From assembly GCA_902785075.1 (NCBI GenBank), contig CACZXN010000028.1, positions 1-36,998 of the forward strand: 36,998 nt of DNA, read 5' to 3'. The notes beneath the pieces are model-generated. The model ran no database searches. It was not told where the DNA came from and was given only the letters and a program-made list of their open reading frames with translations. The translations under genes were made by a program, and so were the position numbers. This DNA is from an uncultured Bacteroidales bacterium (GTDB lineage: Bacteria; Bacteroidota; Bacteroidia; Bacteroidales; Bacteroidaceae). Below, one piece after another: positions 16,155 through 25,979 of the stretch (positions are counted from its first letter, which is position 1; the number at the start of each line of letters is the position of its first letter).

Positions 16155-17243
16155 ATGAGCGAAAACATAACAAAAAACCTCTCAGGTCTTAAAAGAGAAG
16201 ATTTCCAAGCAGAAATCCAAGGAAAGAAAACAGATTTGTTTATCTTACGCAACAATAAAGGGTACGAAGTTGCCATAACAAACTATGGTGGTGCTATGGT
16301 AGCTATCATGGTACCTGACCGAAATGGTAAAGTGGCAAATGTAATTATGGGACATGATAACATCAACGATGTTGTCAATAAACCAGAACCATTCCTCAGT
16401 ACCTTAATTGGACGTTATGGAAACCGTATCTGTAATGGTCGATTCACACTTGATGGTGTGGAATACACATTAGCACTTAATAACGGGCCAAATTCTCTTC
16501 ATGGAGGTCCAACAGGTTTCCACGCAAGAGTTTGGGATGCAAAACAAATCGACACCCAAACATTAGAGCTTCATTATGTAGCTGCTGATATGGAAGAAGG
16601 ATTCCCTGGCAAATTGGATGTGACCGTTGTTTACCAATTCAATGACGACAATGCTTTGGTAATCAGCTATAAAGCAACCACAGATAAGAAAACGGTTGTC
16701 AACCTCACGAATCATGGCTATTTTGCATTAGCAGGCATTGCTGATCCCACACCAGTTATCGATGACCTGATTTGCGAAATCAATGCAGACCATTTCATCC
16801 CAATCGATGAAACTGCGATTCCACTTGGACCAATTGCATCTGTGGAAGGCACTCCATTTGACTTCCGTAAGCCAAAACCGGTAGGACAAGATATTGACGC
16901 AGATGATATACAAATCAAAAACGGAGCAGGATATGACCACTGCTATGTACTTAATAAAAAAGAAGTAGGAGAACTCAGTTTTGCTGCCAAAATTACAGAG
17001 CCGAACACAGGCCGTACGATGGAGGTATATACAACAGAGCCTGGAGTTCAATGCTATTCTGACAACTGGGGAACAGGACAAAAAGGCACCCATGGAGCTA
17101 CATACCCTCGCCGTAGTGCTATTTGTTTCGAAGCACAACACTTCCCAGACAGTCCAAACCGCCCCTACTACCCTTCTGTAGTACTATGTCCTGGAGAAAC
17201 ATATACACAAAAAACAATTTATAAATTCGGAACTGATAATTAA
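16155..17243 (+). CDS. galM: Aldose 1-epimerase (galactose mutarotase), cytoplasmic
   Basis: GalM interconverts alpha and beta anomers of galactose and other aldoses so that GalK can use alpha-D-galactose. The 362-residue protein has the catalytic pair H116 (NSLHGGPTGFHARVW) and H187 (NLTNHGYFAL) and the base E326 (AICFEAQHFPDSPN). No signal peptide is present, so it acts in the cytoplasm. galK starts 18 bp downstream. A second, exported mutarotase is encoded at 18663-19886; the two share about the same core motifs but are clearly different proteins. Confidence 0.93.
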   Translation: MSENITKNLSGLKREDFQAEIQGKKTDLFILRNNKGYEVAITNYGGAMVAIMVPDRNGKVANVIMGHDNINDVVNKPEPFLSTLIGRYGNRICNGRFTLDGVEYTLALNNGPNSLHGGPTGFHARVWDAKQIDTQTLELHYVAADMEEGFPGKLDVTVVYQFNDDNALVISYKATTDKKTVVNLTNHGYFALAGIADPTPVIDDLICEINADHFIPIDETAIPLGPIASVEGTPFDFRKPKPVGQDIDADDIQIKNGAGYDHCYVLNKKEVGELSFAAKITEPNTGRTMEVYTTEPGVQCYSDNWGTGQKGTHGATYPRRSAICFEAQHFPDSPNRPYYPSVVLCPGETYTQKTIYKFGTDN

Positions 17244-17261
17244 CTTTTAAACAATAAAGAT

Positions 17262-18422
17262 ATGAGACTAACTATTGATGACGTAAGAAGCCGTTTCATC
17301 AAGCATTTCGATGGAACTACAGGCACAATTTATGCTGCACCTGGTCGTATTAATCTAATCGGAGAACATACCGATTATAACGGAGGATTCGTATTCCCAG
17401 GTGCTGTAGAACAAGGCATGATTGCCGAAATTAAGCCAAATGGTACACGCAACATTCGCGCATATTCTATTGACTTGAAAGATTATTATGAATTCTCCAT
17501 TGATGACGATAAAGGACCCCGTGCAACACATTTCCGTTATATATTTGGAGTAGCACGTGAAATGATGAAACGAGGTGTAAAAGTAGAAGGTTTCGATACT
17601 GCTTTCGCAGGTGATGTGCCACTAGGATCAGGAATGTCATCAAGTGCTGCACTCGAAAGCACATACGCATTTGCCCTAAACGATTTATTTGGAGGTAACC
17701 TTGACAAAATGGAACTCGCCAAAGTAGGCCAGGCAACAGAACACAATTACATCGGTGTTAACTGTGGAATCATGGATCAGTTTGCCTCTATTTTTGGGAA
17801 AAAAGGTAGTCTGATGCGTTTAGATTGCCGTTCTGGCGAATACGAGTATTTCCCTTGGAATCCTCAGGGCTATAAGTTAGTTCTCATCAATTCCTGCGTA
17901 AAACATGAACTCGTAGGAAGTCCATATAACGACAGAAGAAACAGTTGTGAAAATGTTGTTAAAGCAGTAAAGGCATTCAAACCTGAAGTTGAAACATTGC
18001 GCGATTGTACTTGGGACGACCTTGAATCAGTTAAAGATAAAGTGAGCGAAGTTGACTATCGTCGTGCTAAGTATGTACTTGGTGAAGTAGACAGAGTATT
18101 GGCTGTATGCGATGCACTCAAGGCTGGCGATTATGAAACTGTTGGTGAAAAGATGTACGAAACACACGAAGGTCTGAGCAAAGACTATGAAGTAAGTTGT
18201 GAAGAACTTGACTTCCTCGTGGAAGTAGCACGTGACTGTGGCGTTACAGGCTCTCGAATTATGGGTGGAGGTTTCGGTGGTTGTACCATCAACCTTGTTC
18301 GTAATGAGCTATATACTACATTTGTTGAGGAATGTAAAACACAATACAAAAAGAAATTCGGTAAAGCTTGCAAAATCATCGAAGTATTTATTGGCGATGG
18401 AGCACGTAAGCTTTCTGAATAA
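17262..18422 (+). CDS. galK: Galactokinase
   Basis: GalK phosphorylates alpha-D-galactose at C1, the first Leloir step. The 386-residue GHMP kinase has the sugar-binding signature GRINLIGEHTDYNGG (28-42), the ATP loop GSGMSSSAALE (122-132) and the C-terminal SRIMGGGFGGCTINLV. It follows galM closely and is followed by a strong terminator. galT and galE are not in this window. Confidence 0.96.
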   Translation: MRLTIDDVRSRFIKHFDGTTGTIYAAPGRINLIGEHTDYNGGFVFPGAVEQGMIAEIKPNGTRNIRAYSIDLKDYYEFSIDDDKGPRATHFRYIFGVAREMMKRGVKVEGFDTAFAGDVPLGSGMSSSAALESTYAFALNDLFGGNLDKMELAKVGQATEHNYIGVNCGIMDQFASIFGKKGSLMRLDCRSGEYEYFPWNPQGYKLVLINSCVKHELVGSPYNDRRNSCENVVKAVKAFKPEVETLRDCTWDDLESVKDKVSEVDYRRAKYVLGEVDRVLAVCDALKAGDYETVGEKMYETHEGLSKDYEVSCEELDFLVEVARDCGVTGSRIMGGGFGGCTINLVRNELYTTFVEECKTQYKKKFGKACKIIEVFIGDGARKLSE

Positions 18423-18437
18423 TTTATTTGTTTTTAG

Positions 18438-18466
18438 GGGACGTATCACCGATACGTCCCTTTTTT
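18438..18466 (+). terminator. Rho-independent terminator after galK
   Basis: A perfect 10-bp stem, GGGACGTATC and GATACGTCCC, around the loop ACC is followed by six T. It ends the galM-galK transcript. Confidence 0.93.
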
Positions 18467-18478
18467 CTTTTATTACAT

Positions 18479-18495
18479 TATAAACGTAGTTTATA
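18479..18495 (+). repeat. Perfect inverted repeat between galK terminator and the next promoter
   Basis: TATAAAC and GTTTATA are perfect 7-bp arms around GTA. The repeat lies about 110 bp upstream of the next -7 box; a regulatory role is possible but not shown. Confidence 0.4.
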
Positions 18496-18590
18496 GCCTT
18501 AGAATTTATGATATTCACATATTTTGTACAATTAAGTCCTTATTTTTCGTTTTTTTAGCAAAAAAGTTTTTAGATGTCATAAATATTTAT

Positions 18591-18612
18591 TAAGTTTGCA
18601 GTCTAAAAGACT
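18591..18612 (+). promoter_or_regulatory. Promoter of the lipoprotein mutarotase-symporter unit with an inverted repeat at the start site
   Basis: TAAGTTTG (18591-18598) matches the -7 consensus. The -33 region is only T-rich (gttttt near 18566). The expected start point falls in AGTCT-AAA-AGACT (18600-18612), a perfect 5-bp inverted repeat that could be an operator. Confidence 0.5.
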
Positions 18613-18662
18613 AAAATAAAAACTAATTATTCATTCACTAACAATAAAAATTACTAAAAATT

Positions 18663-19886
18663 ATGAGAAATCTAAAATCAATCCTTCTCAGTTCAGTTGC
18701 AACTATGGCACTTCTTTGTGCATGTGACCAACCAGCAAAGCAAGAATCATTGCTTACGAAGTCAGGTCTTAATCCTGCTGATTTTGACACCTGTATTGCA
18801 GTGGCTTATGAAGATGGAAAGTTCGTAGCTGACAAAGAAAACGCACAAAAAGTAAAACTCTACACCCTTACCAATGCTAACGGAATGGAAGTATGTATTA
18901 CAAACTTTGGTGCGCGTATTGTAAGTATTATGGTACCCGACAAAGACGGCAAGTTTGTTGATGTCGTTTGTGGATTCGACAAGATTGAGAATTACTTCCC
19001 ATGGAACTACGAAACAGATTATGGTTGTTCTGTTGGCCGCTATGCAAACAGAATCAACAATGGTACATATGTATCGCTTGATGGTACAGAAGTTGTACTC
19101 GACAAGAACAACAACGGCGTAGCAAGCCTTCATGGCGGTTACACAGGATGGCAATATCAAGTATATGAAGAGATAGAAGAAACATCTAATTCTCTGTGCC
19201 TGCGTCGTAATTCTCCAGATGGTGACAACAAATTCCCTGGTTATGTTGAAGCTGATGTTAAGTTCGAACTTACGGACAACAACGAAATTGTTATTAACTA
19301 CAACGCCATCTCTGATGCACCAGCAGTTATTAACATGACAAACCACTCATACTTTAACCTTTCTGGTGACCTCAACAATACAATCGACGAGTCTATTCTC
19401 TACGTAAATGCAGACAACTATACTCCTGCAGACGACAATTTGATTCCTACAGGTGAAATCAAATCTGTTGAAGGAACCGTATTTGACTTCCGCAAACCAA
19501 AAGCAATTGGAACAGACTTTGCTAGCGGAGATGCAGAACTCGAGTCTGTAGGTGGTGGATACGACCACAACTGGTGTCTTAACACAAAAGGCGACAAGAA
19601 TAAAATTGCTGTAACCTTGAAGGATCCACGTTCAGGAATCCAACTCGACGTTTATACCAACGAGCCTGGTATCCAGTGCTACACAGCTAACTTCCAGGAC
19701 GGAACTCGCCCAGGCAAGGGAGGTATTAAGTACCAGAAACATTGTGCTATTTGCCTTGAGTCTCAGAAATATCCTGATTCTCCAAACAAATATAATATGC
19801 CAGGATGGGAGAATTGTGACCCATATGTAACTCCAGAGAAACCATATCATTCATATTGCAAATTTGCTTTTTCTGTAGTTAAATAA
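18663..19886 (+). CDS. Aldose 1-epimerase lipoprotein (exported mutarotase)
   Basis: The 407-residue protein starts with a lipoprotein signal peptide, MRNLKSILLSSVATMALLCAC, with Cys21 as lipid site (lipobox LCAC), so it sits in the periplasm or outer membrane. The mutarotase core follows a 40-residue spacer: H157 (SLHGGYTGW), H228 (INMTNHSYF) and E366 (AICLESQKYPDSPN) are all kept. It likely speeds anomer exchange of sugar released outside, feeding the symporter encoded 51 bp downstream. In Bacteroides arabinose loci a mutarotase named AraM occupies this place, so arabinose rather than galactose may be its substrate; that is inference. Confidence 0.88.
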   Translation: MRNLKSILLSSVATMALLCACDQPAKQESLLTKSGLNPADFDTCIAVAYEDGKFVADKENAQKVKLYTLTNANGMEVCITNFGARIVSIMVPDKDGKFVDVVCGFDKIENYFPWNYETDYGCSVGRYANRINNGTYVSLDGTEVVLDKNNNGVASLHGGYTGWQYQVYEEIEETSNSLCLRRNSPDGDNKFPGYVEADVKFELTDNNEIVINYNAISDAPAVINMTNHSYFNLSGDLNNTIDESILYVNADNYTPADDNLIPTGEIKSVEGTVFDFRKPKAIGTDFASGDAELESVGGGYDHNWCLNTKGDKNKIAVTLKDPRSGIQLDVYTNEPGIQCYTANFQDGTRPGKGGIKYQKHCAICLESQKYPDSPNKYNMPGWENCDPYVTPEKPYHSYCKFAFSVVK

Positions 19887-19937
19887 AACACGATCATTAT
19901 CAATTAACTTAATAATAATTAATTCAAATCATTTAAA

Positions 19938-21878
19938 ATGAACGTTTTAGAAGCTTTAAAAAACAATGGTTTTGAAACCGTCGACTACATCGTGGTTTTC
20001 GTATACATTGTTGTTCTCGTGGGATTAGGAATCTTCCTCTCTCGTGGAAAGAAAGGGCAGGAAAAATCATCTAATGACTACTTCCTTGCAGGTAATACAT
20101 TAACATGGTGGGCTGTTGGTGCATCATTGATTGCTGCCAACATCTCTGCGGAGCAGTTTATTGGAATGTCGGGTTCTGCTTACGTTTCTGGTATAGCTAT
20201 GGCAGCATACGAGTTGGAAGCAGCCCTCGCCCTTATTATTGTAGGTAAGTTCTTGCTTCCACTTATGATTAAGAAGCAGATCTTCACTATTCCTCAGTTC
20301 TTAAGTGAACGTTACAACTGGGGTGTAGGTCTTGCCTTTTCAATCTTCTGGTTATTCCTTTATGTGTTCATTAACCTTACATCCGTTGCATGGCTTGGAG
20401 CTTTAGCAATCAAACAGATTCTTGGTTTGCCAACTCAAATGACGGTATTCTGTGGTATGGAGATGGATATGACATTGATGGTAATCATCCTCTTCCTCTT
20501 CCTCATCGCAGGTATCTACTCTATTTATGGTGGTTTGGCTTCTGTAGCTTGGACAGACGTAATGCAAGTTACATTCCTCGTTGGTGGTGGTCTCATCACA
20601 GCATACTTTGCACTCGACTTCATCGCAGGAGAGTTGAATATTGAAGGTGGCGCATTAGGTGCATTAGGAAAGATTTATTCAGAATTAGGCGATATTCCTG
20701 GTGACAAACACTTCAACCTCGTCGTAAACCGTAATCCAGAGATTGCAGAGATAACCAAGGACCCATATTTTGACATTCCTGGTATTGTGGTTATCGTAGG
20801 TGCCCTTTGGCTTACAAACCTTGGTTACTGGGGCTTCAACCAGTATATTATTCAGAAAGGTCTTGCAGCAAAGAACCTTGACGAAGCTAAGAAGGGTATG
20901 GTATTTGCCGGATTCTTGAAGATTTTGATTCCATTCATCGTATGTATCCCTGGTGTTTGTGCATACTATATTGTACACAATCATCCTGAACTATATGAAC
21001 AGATTTTGAGGGGAGGCGAAGGTATCACACGTGCAGACGATGCTTATCCATTCCTTATCCACCACTTCACTCCTACAGTTGTTAAAGGTCTTGCATTTGC
21101 AGCTCTTGCAGCAGCAGTCATTTCTTCTCTAGCATCAATGTTCAACTCAACATCTACTATCTTCACATTGGATGTATACAAGAAGTTCATCAACAAGAAT
21201 GCATCAGAGAAAAAACTTGTAACCGTAGGTCGTTTAACTTCTGTTTCTGCGCTTATTATTGCCCTCATCGCTGTTTACCCAATTATGGGTGGTGCTGATC
21301 AGGCATTCCAGATTATTCAGGAATACTCAGGATTCGTTTATCCAGGTATCGTGACGATCTTTGGACTTGGATTGTTGTGGAAGCGTTCTTCTGGAACTGC
21401 AGCTGTAGTTACTGCTATCGGAACTTTCGCATTCTCAATCATCTTCAAGTTTGCTTTGCCAGAGACTCCGTTCCTCATCCGTATGGGTTATGTATTCCTC
21501 TGTCTGGTTGTTCTCTTTATCTCAATCTCAATGTTTAGCAAGAAGACCAAACCGGCAGAAGTATTGGATGCATCAACAATCCATACTCAGTTAACATGGT
21601 CAACTGTCATGCTGATACTCAGTATTGTTACCTTGGTTGCAGGTATCTACATGATGACACAGGAGAGTCTGCGTAACTATGGAGCAGAGTCTATCTTCTT
21701 CCTTACAGTGATGTTCTTCACACTATTCTGGTATCTCCGTTCGAATGCCAAAGATAAGGTTGAAGACGTTAAGTCAATCGGTGTTGATATTGCCATCTTC
21801 AAGACAAATACGACATTCAACATTGGTGCAATTGGTATCATTGTTATCCTGGCAATCCTCTATATCTGCCTGTGGTAA
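19938..21878 (+). CDS. Sodium:solute symporter, SGLT-type sugar transporter
   Basis: This 646-residue inner membrane protein has about 14 hydrophobic segments and the LeuT-fold SSS family features: WWAVGASLIAANISAEQFIG in TM1-2 and AAVISSLASMFNSTSTIF in TM8, where the adjacent serines are the conserved sodium-site residues of vSGLT. It imports a sugar with Na+. Placement between an exported mutarotase and the araD-araA operon matches the Bacteroides arabinose transporter (AraP), but galM-galK just upstream would also fit galactose or glucose. The gene ends at a hairpin terminator, so it belongs to the mutarotase transcript. Confidence 0.9.
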   Translation: MNVLEALKNNGFETVDYIVVFVYIVVLVGLGIFLSRGKKGQEKSSNDYFLAGNTLTWWAVGASLIAANISAEQFIGMSGSAYVSGIAMAAYELEAALALIIVGKFLLPLMIKKQIFTIPQFLSERYNWGVGLAFSIFWLFLYVFINLTSVAWLGALAIKQILGLPTQMTVFCGMEMDMTLMVIILFLFLIAGIYSIYGGLASVAWTDVMQVTFLVGGGLITAYFALDFIAGELNIEGGALGALGKIYSELGDIPGDKHFNLVVNRNPEIAEITKDPYFDIPGIVVIVGALWLTNLGYWGFNQYIIQKGLAAKNLDEAKKGMVFAGFLKILIPFIVCIPGVCAYYIVHNHPELYEQILRGGEGITRADDAYPFLIHHFTPTVVKGLAFAALAAAVISSLASMFNSTSTIFTLDVYKKFINKNASEKKLVTVGRLTSVSALIIALIAVYPIMGGADQAFQIIQEYSGFVYPGIVTIFGLGLLWKRSSGTAAVVTAIGTFAFSIIFKFALPETPFLIRMGYVFLCLVVLFISISMFSKKTKPAEVLDASTIHTQLTWSTVMLILSIVTLVAGIYMMTQESLRNYGAESIFFLTVMFFTLFWYLRSNAKDKVEDVKSIGVDIAIFKTNTTFNIGAIGIIVILAILYICLW

Positions 21879-21888
21879 TATCTCTATA

Positions 21889-21921
21889 AAAAGCTACACC
21901 TATTTCGGTAGGTGTAGCTTT
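21889..21921 (+). terminator. Terminator after the sugar symporter
   Basis: A 12-13 bp stem (AAGCTACACCTA with TAGGTGTAGCTT) encloses the loop TTTCGG. The tail TCCTTCTT is only partly T, so it is a weaker terminator than the one after galK. Confidence 0.8.
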
Positions 21922-21983
21922 CCTTCTTAAAGAATAATCACACATTATCAAAAGAAATTAAAAACATAAATCGATTGGTTTTC

Positions 21984-22030
21984 TTTGTATATTTTCTACT
22001 TCCGTAGATTAGCCGATAATCCTTGGAAGT
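21984..22030 (+). promoter_or_regulatory. Candidate ara operon promoter/operator with a two-level inverted repeat
   Basis: ACTTCC (21998-22003) mirrors GGAAGT (22025-22030), and inside it GATTA (22007-22011) mirrors TAATC (22017-22021) around the centre GCCGA; all 11 arm positions are perfect. TTTG at 21984-21987 and TAGATTAG at 22005-22012 could be a -33/-7 pair with 17 bp between, in which case the palindrome covers the -7 box and start site, as a repressor site would. araD starts 40 bp downstream. It could also act as an RNA hairpin in the leader. Confidence 0.5.
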
Positions 22031-22069
22031 GTAAAATAAGAACAATCAACAACTAAATAGAATTGAATT

Positions 22070-22780
22070 ATGTTAGAAGCACTTAAAGAAAAAGTATTCA
22101 AAGCTAATCTTGACTTGGTGAAACAAGGTCTAGTCATTTTCACTTGGGGAAACGTATCTGGCATAGATAGAGAAAAAGGCTTAGTAGTTATTAAACCGTC
22201 AGGTGTTAGCTATGACGAGATGAAAGCAAGCGACATGGTGGTTGTAGACCTCAACACAGGGAAAGTTGTAGAAGGTGACTTGAATCCATCATCTGACACA
22301 CCAACACACCTTGTTTTATATAAAGCATTCCCAAATATTCAAGGAGTAGTACATACTCATTCTACATACGCCACAGCATTTGCTCAAGCAGGTAAAGACA
22401 TTCCAAACATTGGAACAACTCACGCTGACTATTTCTATAAAGACATTCCATGTACACGAGACATGACAGAAGCAGAAGTGAAGGGTCAATACGAACTTGA
22501 AACTGGTAACGTAATTGTCGATGAGATTCTTAACATACGTAAAATCAACCCAGACCATACACCTGCAGTATTGGTAAAAAATCATGGTCCTTTCTCATGG
22601 GGTACATCACCAGACAATGCTGTATATAACGCAAAAGTAATGGAGCAATGTGCCAAGATGGCATTCGTTGCGTTCTCTGTAAACCCGCAGCTAACGATGA
22701 ATCCATTACTCATTGAGAAACATTATATGCGCAAGCATGGTCCTAATGCCTATTATGGTCAGAAAGGTCAGAAACATTGA
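22070..22780 (+). CDS. araD: L-ribulose-5-phosphate 4-epimerase
   Basis: AraD turns L-ribulose-5-phosphate into D-xylulose-5-phosphate. The 236-residue class II aldolase-fold protein has the zinc histidines H95 and H97 (VVHTHSTYA) and H172 ([10 protein letters not shown]), plus D120 (THADYF) and the C-terminal tyrosine region NAYYGQKGQ. Signature GNVSG near residue 28 and [10 protein letters not shown] bind the phosphate. It is the first gene of araD-araA-kinase-transketolase, an order unlike the araBAD of E. coli. Confidence 0.93.
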   Translation: MLEALKEKVFKANLDLVKQGLVIFTWGNVSGIDREKGLVVIKPSGVSYDEMKASDMVVVDLNTGKVVEGDLNPSSDTPTHLVLYKAFPNIQGVVHTHSTYATAFAQAGKDIPNIGTTHADYFYKDIPCTRDMTEAEVKGQYELETGNVIVDEILNIRKINPDHTPAVLVKNHGPFSWGTSPDNAVYNAKVMEQCAKMAFVAFSVNPQLTMNPLLIEKHYMRKHGPNAYYGQKGQKH

Positions 22781-22834
22781 TTCAATAACAATTACCAAAT
22801 TAATATAACACTAACAATCAAAAAACAAAATCTA

Positions 22835-24373
22835 ATGAAAGTATTTGAAAATTTAGAGCTTTGGTGGGTAACTGGAGCACAGCTTCTTTATGGAGGCGAG
22901 ACAGTAAAAATCGTTGACGGCCATTCAAAAGAAATGGTTGAAGGTCTTAACAATAGTGGTATCATCCCTATAAAGGTAGTGTATAAAGGAACTGCAAACT
23001 CTTCTAAGGAAGTAGAAGCAGTAATGAAAGCTGCAAATAACGACCAGAAGTGTGTTGGTATCATCACTTGGATGCATACATTCTCTCCTGCAAAGATGTG
23101 GATTAAGGGTTTGCAAGCACTGCAAAAGCCACTCCTCCACTTCCACACTCAGTATAATGCAGAAATTCCATGGGATGCAATCGATATGGACTTTATGAAC
23201 CTGAACCAAAGTGCTCATGGAGATATTGAGTTTGGACATATTTGTACTCGTATGCGCGTACCTCGCAAGGTAGTATGTGGTTATTGGAAAAACGAGGATT
23301 GCCAGAAGAAGATTGCCGTTTGGGCTCGTGTTGCAGCAGGTGTAGCTGATGCTAAAAATGTACGCTGCTTGATGTTTGGTATGAACATGAACAATGTTGC
23401 TGTAACTGATGGTGACCGTGTAGAATTTGAACAGCGTCTGGGCTACCACGTTGACTACTATCCAGTATCATCATTGATGGAGTATTACAAGAAGGTTACT
23501 GATGCAGAAGCTGACGCTTTGGTTGAAGAGTATAAGAAACTTTATACTATCAAGATAGACGAAAGCGGAGAAGCTGTCTACTGGGAAAAAGTGAAAAATG
23601 CAGCAAAGGCAGAAATCGCTCTTCGTCGAGTATTGAAGGACGAAGGAGCTACTGCTTTCACCACAAACTTTGATGACCTTGGTGATGCTGATATCGATGA
23701 TCCAAACTTTGTTGGTTTCGACCAGATTCCAGGTCTTGCTTCACAGCGCCTCATGGCAGAAGGTTACGGATTTGGAGCTGAGGGCGACTGGAAAACAGCA
23801 TGTCTATATCGTTCTCTTTGGGTTATTCAGCAAGGTATGCCTATTGGTTGCTCATTCCTTGAGGACTACACCCTTAATTTCGCTGGCGATCGTAGTTCTT
23901 GTCTCCAGAGCCACATGCTCGAGATTTGTCCTATGATTGCTGTCGACAAACCAAAACTTGAGGTTCACTTCCTCGGTATTGGTATTCGCAAACAACAGAC
24001 TGCCCGTCTCGTATTCACGTCAAAGACTGGTCGTGGTATCAAAGCTACAGTTGTTGATCTTGGTAACCGCTTCCGTCTCATTTCTCAAGAAGTTGAGTGT
24101 ATCGAGCCAAAGCCTATGCCACACCTTCCTGTTGCATCTGCACTCTGGGTTCCACAACCAACATTCGAAATTGGAGCCGGAGCATGGATTCTTGCAGGAG
24201 GAACTCACCATAGTGCTTTCTCTTACGATATCACAGAAGAATATTGGGAGGACTTCGCTGAAATGGTTGGTATTGAGTACATCAAGATTAACAAGGACAC
24301 GAAGACATATGAGTTCAAGCAGCAACTGCAGAACAACGAGATGTACTACATGTTGAACAAAGCTCTCAAGTAA
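22835..24373 (+). CDS. araA: L-arabinose isomerase
   Basis: AraA converts L-arabinose to L-ribulose with Mn2+. The 512-residue length and the segments [42 protein letters not shown] and [12 protein letters not shown] match the family. The glutamate in GAEGDWK, the glutamate in [10 protein letters not shown] and the histidines near HMLEIC and GTHHS are the expected metal ligands. The leader contains CACTAACAAT (22809-22818), also seen before both mutarotase genes. The kinase gene follows after 2 bp. Confidence 0.96.
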   Translation: MKVFENLELWWVTGAQLLYGGETVKIVDGHSKEMVEGLNNSGIIPIKVVYKGTANSSKEVEAVMKAANNDQKCVGIITWMHTFSPAKMWIKGLQALQKPLLHFHTQYNAEIPWDAIDMDFMNLNQSAHGDIEFGHICTRMRVPRKVVCGYWKNEDCQKKIAVWARVAAGVADAKNVRCLMFGMNMNNVAVTDGDRVEFEQRLGYHVDYYPVSSLMEYYKKVTDAEADALVEEYKKLYTIKIDESGEAVYWEKVKNAAKAEIALRRVLKDEGATAFTTNFDDLGDADIDDPNFVGFDQIPGLASQRLMAEGYGFGAEGDWKTACLYRSLWVIQQGMPIGCSFLEDYTLNFAGDRSSCLQSHMLEICPMIAVDKPKLEVHFLGIGIRKQQTARLVFTSKTGRGIKATVVDLGNRFRLISQEVECIEPKPMPHLPVASALWVPQPTFEIGAGAWILAGGTHHSAFSYDITEEYWEDFAEMVGIEYIKINKDTKTYEFKQQLQNNEMYYMLNKALK

Positions 24374-24375
24374 TT

Positions 24376-25968
24376 ATGACAGCAAAACAAACTATAGAAA
24401 CAGGTAAAGCCATCCTCGGAATCGAGTTTGGCTCTACCCGTATAAAGGCAGTCCTCATCGATCAGGACAATAAGCCTATTGCACAAGGTAGCCATACATG
24501 GGAGAACCAGTTGGTTGATGGACTTTGGACATACAGCACCGATGCCATTTGGTATGGTCTTCAGGATTGCTATGCAGATCTTCGAAAGAATGTCCTAGCA
24601 CAATACGAGATTGAGATAGAAACACTTGCAGCAATTGGTATTAGCGCCATGATGCATGGTTATATGCCATTCAAGGGTAACAACATTCTTGTTCCTTTCC
24701 GCACTTGGCGTAACACAAATACTGGTAAGGCAGCAGCCGAACTCTCTAAACTCTTCAACTACAACATTCCTCTACGTTGGAGCATCTCACACCTTTACGA
24801 GGCTATCCTCGACAATGAAGAGCATGTAGCCGATATCGACTTCCTCACCACATTGGCAGGATACGTTCATTGGCAATTAACTGGTGAGAAGGTCTTAGGT
24901 GTAGGCGATGCATCAGGTATGATTCCAGTAGATCCAAAAACCAAGACTTATGATGCAATAATGGTTGATAAATTCAACAAACTCATTGCTTCTAAAGGAT
25001 TCAATTGGACTTTACTCGACATTCTGCCTAAGTCACTCAATGCAGGCGAAAACGCAGGTTTCCTTACCCCAGAAGGTGCTAATCGCCTCGACGTATCTGG
25101 TCATCTTAAACCAGGCATCCCACTCTGTCCTCCAGAAGGAGATGCTGGTACAGGTATGGTTGCAACTAACTCTGTTAAACAGCGTACAGGTAATGTCAGC
25201 GCAGGTACTTCATCATTCTCTATGATTGTACTTGAGAAGGAACTGAGCAAGCCTTACGAGATGATTGATATGGTTACCACTCCTGATGGCAGTCTTGTTG
25301 CAATGGTACATTGTAACAACTGTACATCAGACATCAATGCTTGGGTAAAGATCTTCAAGGAGTATGCAGAATTGTTGGGTGTTCAGCAAGACACCAACAC
25401 CCTTTACACTACCCTCTTCAACATCGCTCTCAAAGGTGATGCCGATTGCGGTGGTCTTATCTCTTATAATTACATTTCTGGTGAACCTGTTACGGGTTTG
25501 GCTGACGGCCGTCCACTCGTTGTTCGTTCTGCTAACAATAAGTTCAACCTCGCAAACTTCATGCGTGCTCATCTTTATGGAGCAATTGGTGTACTTAAAG
25601 TGGGTAATGATGTGTTGCTGAAGGAAGAAAATGTGAAGGTAGACCGCATCACTGGTCATGGAGGTTATTTTACCACCCCAGGTGTAGGACAACGCATGTT
25701 GGCAGCCGCCCTTAACTCCCCGATCTCTGTCATGGAAACTGCAGGTGAAGGTGGAGCATGGGGTATTGCACTCCTTGCTGCTTATGCTGTAAACAACACT
25801 GCAAAGCTATCACTTGCCGATTACCTCGATCAGGTAGTATTTGCTGGTAATGCAGGTACATCTATCGCTCCTACTCCAGAAGAGGTTGATGGTTTCAATC
25901 GCTATCTTGAAAACTACAAGGCAGACCTTGCGATCGAGCAGGCAGCCGTAGAGAATCATAAATTATAA
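24376..25968 (+). CDS. FGGY-family carbohydrate kinase, probable L-ribulokinase
   Basis: The 530-residue protein has FGGY kinase features. The first phosphate loop reads [15 protein letters not shown], with E in place of the usual D of Dx[12 protein letters not shown] resembles the substrate segment, [13 protein letters not shown] is the second phosphate region, and [19 protein letters not shown] with [17 protein letters not shown] forms the adenosine site. Position between araA and transketolase makes L-ribulose the expected substrate (AraB role). It is only a distant relative of E. coli AraB, so it would often be labelled carbohydrate kinase or xylulokinase. It starts 2 bp after araA. Confidence 0.85.
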   Translation: MTAKQTIETGKAILGIEFGSTRIKAVLIDQDNKPIAQGSHTWENQLVDGLWTYSTDAIWYGLQDCYADLRKNVLAQYEIEIETLAAIGISAMMHGYMPFKGNNILVPFRTWRNTNTGKAAAELSKLFNYNIPLRWSISHLYEAILDNEEHVADIDFLTTLAGYVHWQLTGEKVLGVGDASGMIPVDPKTKTYDAIMVDKFNKLIASKGFNWTLLDILPKSLNAGENAGFLTPEGANRLDVSGHLKPGIPLCPPEGDAGTGMVATNSVKQRTGNVSAGTSSFSMIVLEKELSKPYEMIDMVTTPDGSLVAMVHCNNCTSDINAWVKIFKEYAELLGVQQDTNTLYTTLFNIALKGDADCGGLISYNYISGEPVTGLADGRPLVVRSANNKFNLANFMRAHLYGAIGVLKVGNDVLLKEENVKVDRITGHGGYFTTPGVGQRMLAAALNSPISVMETAGEGGAWGIALLAAYAVNNTAKLSLADYLDQVVFAGNAGTSIAPTPEEVDGFNRYLENYKADLAIEQAAVENHKL

Positions 25969-25979
25969 ATAATAGTAAA

